DNA of 6,578 bases from Candidatus Omnitrophota bacterium (GTDB lineage Bacteria; Omnitrophota; Gorgyraeia; Gygaellales; UBA12090): the NCBI GenBank assembly GCA_003510525.1, contig DOMD01000027.1, positions 1 through 6,578 of the forward strand, written 5' to 3'. Below the pieces are notes generated by a model. It was not told where the DNA came from and did no database searches. It was given only the letters and a program-made list of their open reading frames with translations. The stretch's first letter is position 1. Every line of letters starts with the position of its first letter. The translations under genes were made by a program, and so were the position numbers. This document shows positions 1-5,833 of this stretch, piece by piece.

Positions 1-1040
1 CCCGCCAAACCCATCTCCTTTGCTTCCTGAGGATGGCTTAACATCCAAAGGATGGCCTGAGCCAGGGCCGCCGCGTCAGACGCAGACACCAGAAGTCCGG
101 TCTTCCTGTCTGATACCGAGCGGCGCATCCCTCCCACGGAACTAGCTATAACCGGCACACCCATTGCCTGAGCCTCAATCACCGCGAAGCAAAGCCCCTC
201 AAACAAAGAAGGCATAACTAAGATTTCAAAAGCGCTTAAAAGACGGGGGATATCATCGCGATAGCCGGTAAATATAAAATAGTCCTCTAATCCCTTTTGA
301 CGGATCAACGTTTTAAGCTCTAATTCTAACTCTCCCTGCCCCACAAAAAAAAATCTTACGGATTTATTTTCTTTAACAACTAATGAAGCGGCATCAAGCA
401 AATATCTCTGCCCCTTCTGCGGCGATAGACGGGCGATATTGGCGATTAAACGGCATTTTCCATCAAGGGAGAATTCATCATATACCTCTTTCTTGTTATA
501 CTCCCGGTTAAATCTTCCGGGAGGAAGTCCATAATAAACAACCGAGCCGCGCTGGCGCGGAACTTTATCTTTCCTGACAGCGGTTTCCCGGTCATATTCC
601 GAGGTAAAGATGAACTTAATCCCGCAATACCTGAGAGCGATTCTTTCCCAAAGCCTGCCTTTAAGGCTGTATTTACGGTTAAGTTCCGGCGTGTGATGGG
701 TCATTATCAATACAGCCACGCCGCTCAGGCGCGCGGCAATAATCCCATCAAGACAGGGGTCGTTAAAATGGACGATATCCGGCTTCTGCCTGCGAAAAAG
801 AGAATACAAGCGCCACATTCGTAAACAGCTATTCCCGGCCAATGAGTAACGAAATACCTCAACGTCTAATTCCTCCGCCTGTTTCACGAATATATCCAGC
901 GCGGGATCCCGCGGACAGGCAAATAATACCTCAAATAAACTCTTATCTACACCTTCCATAAGAAGCCGCAGATATTCCTCACAGGCCCCTACTGCCAGAT
1001 TCTGCTGAAAATAAACAACCCGGAGCTTACGCATATTCAT
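1..1040 (-). CDS. GT4-family glycosyltransferase (GT-B fold), C-terminus cut by window edge
   Basis: This is a probable cytoplasmic retaining glycosyltransferase that moves a sugar from a nucleotide-sugar donor to a lipid-linked or glycan acceptor. The reading frame is open from the ATG at 1040 to the left edge and shows 346 complete codons. The N-terminal Rossmann half carries MRKLRVVYFQQNLAVG near the start, and PDIVHFNDP at residues 87-95. The C-terminal half has the family signature IARLSPQKG (202-210), then GYRDDIP (259-265). It also has the EX7E donor-site motif, E281 to E289 in FEGLCFAVIEAQAMGVPVIA. Compared with the usual length of about 370-390 residues, probably only a few dozen are missing. 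The start could be ATG 1040 or ATG 1034, two codons later. The nearest SD-like stretch, GGGTGAG at 1062-1056, favours 1040. The gene begins 16 bp after the FkbM stop, so it is probably co-transcribed. The family is secure; donor and acceptor are unknown. Confidence 0.92.
   Translation of the reverse strand, partial: MNMRKLRVVYFQQNLAVGACEEYLRLLMEGVDKSLFEVLFACPRDPALDIFVKQAEELDVEVFRYSLAGNSCLRMWRLYSLFRRQKPDIVHFNDPCLDGIIAARLSGVAVLIMTHHTPELNRKYSLKGRLWERIALRYCGIKFIFTSEYDRETAVRKDKVPRQRGSVVYYGLPPGRFNREYNKKEVYDEFSLDGKCRLIANIARLSPQKGQRYLLDAASLVVKENKSVRFFFVGQGELELELKTLIRQKGLEDYFIFTGYRDDIPRLLSAFEILVMPSLFEGLCFAVIEAQAMGVPVIASSVGGMRRSVSDRKTGLLVSASDAAALAQAILWMLSHPQEAKEMGLA
345..353 (-). repeat. T9 homopolymer tract inside glycosyltransferase gene
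   Basis: Nine consecutive A on the plus strand read as T9 on the coding strand. They encode three phenylalanines in VRFFFVGQG, about residue 230 of the glycosyltransferase. Tracts of this length can slip during replication or transcription, and a single-base change would remove the donor-binding half of the enzyme. No experimental sign of slippage can be seen here. Confidence 0.6.
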
Positions 1041-1056
1041 ACAGCTGTAATTATTC

Positions 1057-2091
1057 TCACCCGTTTCTCTGACAAAGTAAATCTACATGTCCTAAATTTT
1101 TACCGTAAGCTGTTAAATATTTGATGTCCCGCGGAATTTTACAGGATTTCATCTCTTTCCATAAAATACAGATTTGCCTAAAGCCCAGCTCAACAAGCAA
1201 TAAAAACAGTTCTTCCGCGGTTGTGCCCGCGGCTTCCAGAAAAGCCGGATTAACTTCAATTATGATATTTACATCCTTATTTCTTTTAAGTAAACCGCGC
1301 ATACCGTCCAAGGCGGTCTTTTCGGATCCCTCAATATCCAGTTTAATAACATTTACGGACGGCCAGTTCCGCTCGGAGAAAAATTTATCCAGAGATACGA
1401 CATCCACAATAATCGTCTTATCCGTGGTAACACCCGGTAAACTGAAAAAACTATTCGCCGTAAGATTCCCCAGAAAAAAGGTAGACTTATTTTCCGTATC
1501 ACCTATCGCTGTCTGAAAAAGCTCCACAATTTTATTTAACCTATTTACTTCAATATTTTTTTTTTGGAGAGCGTAATAACCGGGATCCGGCTCAAAGGCA
1601 TACACCCTGCCGCTATTGCCCATACTCTTTGCCGCGAGTAAAGTGTAGTATCCGATATTCGCTCCCGCGTCTACCACTGTCATGCCCGGCTTAACTATCC
1701 GCCTAAAGGCCCGCCGCGTTTCAGGCTCATAATCAAACGCGTATCCCGAACCTTCTTCTCTTAACCTGCCCTGATACATAATCATTCCATGCGCGTCAAT
1801 CGGCTCAGGAAGATTAAGATTTATAGTTTTAATAAATAAAGAGTTTACTCTGGATCCTATCGTGTTCTTTCCTAAGAATATCTTGGTAAAGCCTGTCTTG
1901 GACGCTAATGGAGCGACAAAATGATATAGAGAAAAAATAAACCGCCTTAAGCTTAAATCCAAAACTCTGGTAAACCCCGTTACACCCCGCCTTAAAAGGC
2001 GGGGCTTTCTTGACGATTTAATTTGCCATTCATCCCCGCTTTGAAAAGCGGGGCCTTCTGGGTGTAACGGGGTAAAATTCATACGCGTCAA
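1057..2091 (-). CDS. FkbM-family SAM-dependent methyltransferase with repeat-encoded N-terminal insert
   Basis: This is a predicted SAM-dependent O-methyltransferase, probably acting on a sugar hydroxyl of the glycan made by this cluster. Numbered from the TTG at 2091, SAM-binding motif I is VVDAGANIGYYTLL (139-152), the acidic post-I strand is VYAFEPDP (163-170), and the FkbM signature is VIKLDIEGSE (248-257). The protein ends in CRNG. Its TTG start overlaps the flippase stop as TTGA; an ATG three codons later (2082) is an equally plausible start and gives MNFT. Neither has a strong SD at good spacing, so translation may be coupled to the flippase gene. Residues 7-40 are encoded by a palindromic element (1974-2073). 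They look unlike family sequence: basic, low in hydrophobic residues, and reading PLHPEGPAFQSGDEW then RKPRLLRRGVTG. Removing 102 bp restores MNFTRVLDLSLRRF in frame. The conserved catalytic core is intact, so the enzyme may still work. The methylated substrate is unknown. Confidence 0.9.
   Translation of the reverse strand: MTRMNFTPLHPEGPAFQSGDEWQIKSSRKPRLLRRGVTGFTRVLDLSLRRFIFSLYHFVAPLASKTGFTKIFLGKNTIGSRVNSLFIKTINLNLPEPIDAHGMIMYQGRLREEGSGYAFDYEPETRRAFRRIVKPGMTVVDAGANIGYYTLLAAKSMGNSGRVYAFEPDPGYYALQKKNIEVNRLNKIVELFQTAIGDTENKSTFFLGNLTANSFFSLPGVTTDKTIIVDVVSLDKFFSERNWPSVNVIKLDIEGSEKTALDGMRGLLKRNKDVNIIIEVNPAFLEAAGTTAEELFLLLVELGFRQICILWKEMKSCKIPRDIKYLTAYGKNLGHVDLLCQRNG
1556..1565 (-). repeat. A10 homopolymer tract inside FkbM methyltransferase gene
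   Basis: Ten consecutive T on the plus strand read as A10 on the coding strand. They cover the codons CAA AAA AAA AAT for residues QKKN (176-179), just after the SAM-binding motifs. This is long enough to be prone to slippage, and a shifted frame would lose the IKLDIEGSE catalytic region. Confidence 0.65.
1985..2004. repeat. GC-rich hairpin 1 of the palindromic element
   Basis: CCCCGCCTTAAAAGGCGGGG forms a 9-bp stem around AA (or an 8-bp stem with a TAAA loop). Its first three bases overlap the left terminal inverted repeat. In the mRNA sense it encodes PRLLRRG of the FkbM protein. No U-tract follows it in the transcribed direction, so it is not an intrinsic terminator. Confidence 0.85.
2034..2053. 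repeat. GC-rich hairpin 2 of the palindromic element
   Basis: CCCCGCTTTGAAAAGCGGGG forms a 9-bp stem around GA. Its stem differs from hairpin 1 at the inner positions (CCCCGCTTT against CCCCGCCTT). Each arm is still complementary to its own partner, which suggests compensatory change in two related units. It lies about 30 nt inside the FkbM reading frame on the transcript, encoding PAFQSG, and could affect ribosome loading. Confidence 0.85.
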
Positions 2092-3515
2092 ATCTTAACT
2101 GCCATTTCCTTGATATATTCGAAATCCTGCTTGTTGAGGCCTTTTATAAGCAAAAGTAATCCAAAATATATACAGGCGCTTAAGAATATGTTTATTGCCA
2201 GATGAATTTTAAATACAAAAGCGAGATACGTAAAACATCCCATAAGGCCGGCGGCAAGAAGCGGTTTTAAAGTTGAACAGACTGAAGCTATCGCGTATTT
2301 ACGCGTTTCGGTTAGAATAAATAATATTGGGATGCTTAAGCCGTAAGAAACAAGAGTAGCCGCGGAAGCCCCCACAATACCGTAACGCGGGATCAATATA
2401 AGATTAAGTAATACATTTATTACCATACTCGCCAAAGTGATAATAAAATTAATTTTCTGCAATCCAACGGAAACCAAAATATAATACTGGATTGTCCCGA
2501 GAAAAACAAAGATTTCAGACCAAATCAATATCCTCAAAGCAAAGGAGGCCTCAATAAACTGCCGGCCGTAAACAAGCATTATGATATTCCCGGCCAAAAT
2601 AAACACTCCAAACACTATCGGTATCACAAACGCTGAAAGGTACTTAAAAGTAAGCTCATAAGCCTTTTCCAGCTTCTTTCCCGATACGGCGAAATAATCA
2701 TAAAACAACGGCGCGATTGAAGTCAGAAACGCCGAAGGAATCATATTAAAGGTTTCCGCTAACTTGACTATTGCCGCGTAATAACCGACTTCCTGCGCCC
2801 CTTTCATATGAAAGAGCAGTAATTGATCGGCCCTGGCATAAATCATGATAAAAACCGAAGTAAGCGCCAAAGGAAATGCCTCCCGAAATAAATTCTTCCA
2901 CATCTTAAAATCTACATGAAAATCCGGTTTAATGAATTTCTTGGATAAAATCATAACTATAAATATTCCGGGAATGCACGTTATAACCGTAGCGGCCACA
3001 AACCAGGCGAGAGTAAATCTTAAATATATAAAATAAGAAAAAAGGCCTAACTTCAACAGTCCATTGCAGATATCCGCGAAGATTGAATATTTAATCTTGA
3101 GGTTAACCTGAAAAATTAATCCGTACAATCCGCTAATGGACAATAAAAAACTTAAAGAAGCGATATAAATTAACAGCTTCGTCTTAAAAGGATAGTGCAA
3201 GAGATTAATAAACAAGCAGGCCAAAACAATGGCGAATACCGAAAGGATTAAACGTATAATAATCGCGTTACCGATAAGCTTTCCCGCTTTTTCCCTGTCC
3301 CGCGATACCTCTCTTACCAATATCTGGCCGATACCAAAATCTATAATAAGATTAAAGAAACCTAAATATACAAAAACAAAAGAAAACTTTCCAAAATTAT
3401 CCTTCCCCAAATATCGGGCCAGGCAGGCAACCGTAATTACCCCCAGGACTACCTGTATCGCGTAACCAAAGATTATCCACAAGGTATTCTTGGCAACCTT
3501 ACGCGCGACACTCAT
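2088..3515 (-). CDS. Polysaccharide/lipid-linked oligosaccharide flippase (Wzx-like, MOP superfamily)
   Basis: This is an integral inner-membrane protein predicted to flip an undecaprenyl- or polyprenyl-linked glycan from the cytoplasmic to the outer face. The 475-residue length is normal for the family. Hydrophobicity suggests about 12-14 membrane segments, among them residues 11-33, 43-66, 85-106, 113-135, 213-235, 290-314, 328-350, 355-375, 382-402, 415-435 and 438-457. Family landmarks are ARYLGKDNFGKFSF (33-46) after the first helix, the charged RADQLLLF segment (228-235), and NLILIPRYGIVGASAA (371-386) in the C-terminal half. The ATG at 3515 overlaps the stop of the FAD reductase gene as ATGA, and no clear SD precedes it, which points to translational coupling. 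Its own stop overlaps the TTG start of the FkbM gene. The export role is inferred from the family and from the glycosyltransferase neighbours; the exact glycan is unknown. Confidence 0.92.
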   Translation of the reverse strand: MSVARKVAKNTLWIIFGYAIQVVLGVITVACLARYLGKDNFGKFSFVFVYLGFFNLIIDFGIGQILVREVSRDREKAGKLIGNAIIIRLILSVFAIVLACLFINLLHYPFKTKLLIYIASLSFLLSISGLYGLIFQVNLKIKYSIFADICNGLLKLGLFSYFIYLRFTLAWFVAATVITCIPGIFIVMILSKKFIKPDFHVDFKMWKNLFREAFPLALTSVFIMIYARADQLLLFHMKGAQEVGYYAAIVKLAETFNMIPSAFLTSIAPLFYDYFAVSGKKLEKAYELTFKYLSAFVIPIVFGVFILAGNIIMLVYGRQFIEASFALRILIWSEIFVFLGTIQYYILVSVGLQKINFIITLASMVINVLLNLILIPRYGIVGASAATLVSYGLSIPILFILTETRKYAIASVCSTLKPLLAAGLMGCFTYLAFVFKIHLAINIFLSACIYFGLLLLIKGLNKQDFEYIKEMAVKI

Positions 3516-4705
3516 ATCTTATCTAACCCGGGTTTAACGGTAAACATCTGATAAATACCCTTCCAGAATTCAGGCCGCTTTATCAATTTGTTAATAAACT
3601 TTCCGTGATGATTAAAGTCCCAATACTTTTCGATAAGTTCGCGAATGGAATCCTGAGAACAAAGACCGAACAATTCCTCCATCTGCGCGTCGTCAATTTT
3701 CGCGACTAATTTTCGCAAGTAAAGCCCCATCGTTAAATCAAATTCGATACTTTTTCTCCAGCCAACTTCGTAGCGCCTAAGAAAATCTTTACTGAAATTG
3801 TTTTTCTTAAAAGCGCTGATAACGGTTTTGGCCGCTAAATCCGCGCAAAGAAGACCGAAGTATATGCCGCCCCCGGTTGTCGGCTTAACCTGTCCGGCCG
3901 CGTCCCCTACGGCTAAAATCCTGTCCGTATAGGTATTTTTTATCGTCCCTAACGGTATCAGCCTTCTCTTGATATTAAAATCACCTCCTTTAAGCCGGCC
4001 CTGCGACCTTAGTTTTTTAAGCAACGACTTTAAAAAAATAGGTGAATTCCTATGCGTGCCGAGCCCGATACGCAATTGATTTTTCTTAAGCGGCACCACC
4101 CAGGCAAATGAATGCGGCGCGACGATATTGCCCAGATAAATTTCAATTTCCCTCCCGGATTCTCCATCCACCTGGGCTTGAGAAGAATCCAAGAAATTTG
4201 GCGGCAGACTAAAACCGACATCCTTATGCAAGGCGTATTTTACACCGGTTGCCAAAATCCCCACTGCGGCGTTAATTATGGTTTCTCTCTCCTCAAAAAC
4301 TACTCTTGCCTCAATCCCGTCATTATTAATCTTCAACATTCCACAGCGGCACTTAAGCAAAAATTCAACTCCCGCGTCTTTTGCCAGACGATAAAGACTC
4401 TGGTCGAAAACAGTCCGGTCCGTGGCGTAGATGGAAGTCTTATCTTTTAAATGCAGCTTTAAGCCTGAAGGAGAAAAAACACAGAACGAACGAAATTCGT
4501 TTTCTATCGCCTTATTCGGAAGGTGAAATTCTTCAAACGCCTCTTGACTTATAAGGCCGGTACAAAACCTGGGCTTTCCAATCTGAGCATCTTCCTCAAC
4601 CACTAAAACGCGTAAGCCTTCCGCTGCTAATTTTAAGGAAGCATATATGCCGATAGGCCCTGCTCCTACCACTAAAACATCATACCTATGATTCAATCTA
4701 TTCAT
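3512..4705 (-). CDS. Geranylgeranyl reductase-family FAD-dependent oxidoreductase
   Basis: This is a flavoprotein of the GGR/PHBH-like superfamily, whose studied members hydrogenate double bonds of isoprenoid chains. The dinucleotide-binding motif is DVLVVGAGPIGIYASLKLA (9-27), with the ribose-binding acidic residue near E37. The segment GKPRFCTGLIS (43-53) carries the Cys typical of this family. DRTVFD follows at 96-101, ATG at 152-154, the substrate-pocket motif SFAWVVPL at 199-206, and the very characteristic GDAAGQVKPTTGGGIYFG at 267-284, which contacts FAD. At 397 residues it is full length. It starts at ATG 4705, 49 bp after the glycosyltransferase stop, with only a weak AGAAG-type SD, and its stop overlaps the flippase start by 4 bp. 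That coupling suggests the substrate is tied to the flippase pathway, for instance the polyprenyl carrier, but this is inference. Menaquinone or membrane-lipid reduction, or a hydroxylase-like role, remain possible. Confidence 0.88.
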   Translation of the reverse strand: MNRLNHRYDVLVVGAGPIGIYASLKLAAEGLRVLVVEEDAQIGKPRFCTGLISQEAFEEFHLPNKAIENEFRSFCVFSPSGLKLHLKDKTSIYATDRTVFDQSLYRLAKDAGVEFLLKCRCGMLKINNDGIEARVVFEERETIINAAVGILATGVKYALHKDVGFSLPPNFLDSSQAQVDGESGREIEIYLGNIVAPHSFAWVVPLKKNQLRIGLGTHRNSPIFLKSLLKKLRSQGRLKGGDFNIKRRLIPLGTIKNTYTDRILAVGDAAGQVKPTTGGGIYFGLLCADLAAKTVISAFKKNNFSKDFLRRYEVGWRKSIEFDLTMGLYLRKLVAKIDDAQMEELFGLCSQDSIRELIEKYWDFNHHGKFINKLIKRPEFWKGIYQMFTVKPGLDKI

Positions 4706-4754
4706 GCAAACCCCGCTTCTCTTATCTACACATTAAATTTATGATAATTATCCC

Positions 4755-5792
4755 TTAAGGAATAAGGCCTAAAAGCCGCATATAAAGCTTCTCGTATTCT
4801 AAGGCCGCTTTTTCAGCGGAGAAGCGCGTCTCAACTGTTTTTCGGCACTGCTCTCTGCTGATTTGAGATACTTTACTAAGCGCGGAAATCATCTCAGATT
4901 TAGAATTACAAATAAAACCATTTATACCGTCGGTTACTATTTCCGGCACCGCCCCTCTCCTGAAAGCAATCACCGGCGTGCCGCAGGCCATGGCCTCAAT
5001 CATTACCAGACCAAAAGGCTCCTCCCATTCAATGGGAAACAGCAGCGCGCTGGCCTGAGCCAAAAGTTCACTCTTTTGCCGGTCATCTACCGGGCCGATA
5101 TACTGAATTTGCTTTCCGTCAATACGCGGCTCCACCTCATTCTTAAAATACTCCAGATCCGCTCCGGAAGACGCGACAGTCCCCGCTATTTTAAGCTGTT
5201 GATTAACAGCCTTCGCGGCATCAATTGCCGTATGAACGCCCTTAATGCGGCATAAGCGCCCCAGAAATACCAGATATTTTCCATCAGGGTTTGCGTTATA
5301 TTTATACTCCTCTAATTCAACGCCGTGATAAATTATCGTCCAGCGGCCGGTATCGAGCCTTTCCCGGGCGCAAGAATTACTACAGGCAACGAAGGCCAAC
5401 GTGCCTTTGGCCAGCCTATTCGCTCTATTTATCTTTTTTAGGATGGTCGGACATCCATAACTTTGGACCTTAATCAGATTTAACGGCAATAAAGGCAGTA
5501 AATACAAAGTTCTTCCAAAACACTGAATAATATCAAATTCTTTTCGCAGTTTAAGAAGCTGACGATAAAGAGTAAATAAGTTTCGCAAGTCGCCCGACGC
5601 GCTGTTACCGCTTCGATGCCCAAACGGAATAAGGCGGCAAGAAACCAATGAATCATCGGAGGCAAATAAGGTAACCTCGTGGCCGCGTTTTATTAAATAT
5701 TTTAGGAGTAAATAAACAACCCTCTCCACGCCGCCGTAATATTTAGGCGGAATCCGTTCCATTAAATCGGCAATAATAGCGATACGAAGCAT
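4755..5792 (-). CDS. GT4-family glycosyltransferase (GT-B fold), complete
   Basis: This is a predicted cytoplasmic or membrane-associated retaining glycosyltransferase. The N-terminal acceptor domain starts MLRIAIIADLMERIPPKYYG and continues GGVERVVYLLLKYL (20-33), the GG-E loop and helix usual in this family. The donor domain has VFLGRLCRIKGVHTAIDAAK (175-194) and EEPFGLVMIEAMACGTPVIA (257-276), with the EX7E pair at E258 and E266. VPEIVTDGINGFI (282-294) follows, and the protein ends at residue 345, somewhat short but complete for GT4. The ATG at 5792 is fixed on its upstream side by an in-frame TAG directly before it. The only SD-like stretch (GAGGGA) lies about 20 nt upstream, further than ideal. 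The neighbours are an FkbM methyltransferase 41 bp upstream and the FAD reductase 49 bp downstream. It shares only family motifs with the glycosyltransferase at the left edge, so the two probably add different sugars. Donor and acceptor are unknown. Confidence 0.93.
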   Translation of the reverse strand: MLRIAIIADLMERIPPKYYGGVERVVYLLLKYLIKRGHEVTLFASDDSLVSCRLIPFGHRSGNSASGDLRNLFTLYRQLLKLRKEFDIIQCFGRTLYLLPLLPLNLIKVQSYGCPTILKKINRANRLAKGTLAFVACSNSCARERLDTGRWTIIYHGVELEEYKYNANPDGKYLVFLGRLCRIKGVHTAIDAAKAVNQQLKIAGTVASSGADLEYFKNEVEPRIDGKQIQYIGPVDDRQKSELLAQASALLFPIEWEEPFGLVMIEAMACGTPVIAFRRGAVPEIVTDGINGFICNSKSEMISALSKVSQISREQCRKTVETRFSAEKAALEYEKLYMRLLGLIP

Positions 5793-5833
5793 CTAAAGAT
5801 TAATCAACATAGTTCCCTCAGGCATCATCCCGC

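Larger units (their letters stand above)
1974..2073. repeat. Composite palindromic element (MITE/BIME-like) inserted in frame in the FkbM gene
   Basis: The ends are a perfect 14-bp inverted repeat, ACCCCGTTACACCC at 1974-1987 and its complement at 2060-2073. Inside are two separate 20-nt GC-rich hairpins (1985-2004 and 2034-2053), with a 29-bp spacer of ordinary composition between them. A direct repeat GGTAAA occurs at 1969-1974 and 2071-2076, exactly 102 bp apart, and may be a target-site duplication overlapping the outermost bases of the element. Since 102 is 34 codons, the insertion keeps the host gene open and adds 34 residues. The layout resembles paired REP units (BIMEs) or a small MITE. 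In-frame palindromic insertions are known from Rickettsia (RPE). No transposase is in the window, so the mobilising enzyme is unknown. The structure is read directly from the sequence; mobility is inferred. Confidence 0.85.

Noticed and set aside
1121..1516. Plus-strand open frame opposite the FkbM gene
   Set aside because: It is antisense to a gene with clear methyltransferase motifs, and its translation has no recognisable domain.
1985..2053. GC-rich hairpins as rho-independent terminators after the flippase gene
   Set aside because: They lie inside the FkbM reading frame, and no U-tract follows either stem in the transcribed direction. The pair and the outer inverted repeats fit a composite element better.
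4112..4450. Plus-strand open frame opposite the FAD reductase gene
   Set aside because: It is antisense to strongly conserved flavoprotein sequence and resembles no known protein; the plus-strand frames at 3229-3465 and 4863-5255 were rejected for the same reason.
4706..4720. ACCCCGCTT on the plus strand as a remnant of the palindromic element
   Set aside because: Only about nine bases match one hairpin arm and there is no complementary arm nearby, so chance is sufficient.
4706..4754. Possible internal promoter in the AT-rich 49-bp gap before the FAD reductase
   Set aside because: No pair of -35/-10 boxes with proper spacing stands out, and tight gene packing makes read-through transcription simpler.
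5793..5828. Mini-ORF (ATG ATG CCT ... CTT TAG) abutting the glycosyltransferase start
   Set aside because: At 11 codons before the stop, with only a weak SD and no leader-peptide logic, chance is likely. It only helps show that the glycosyltransferase cannot start further upstream.
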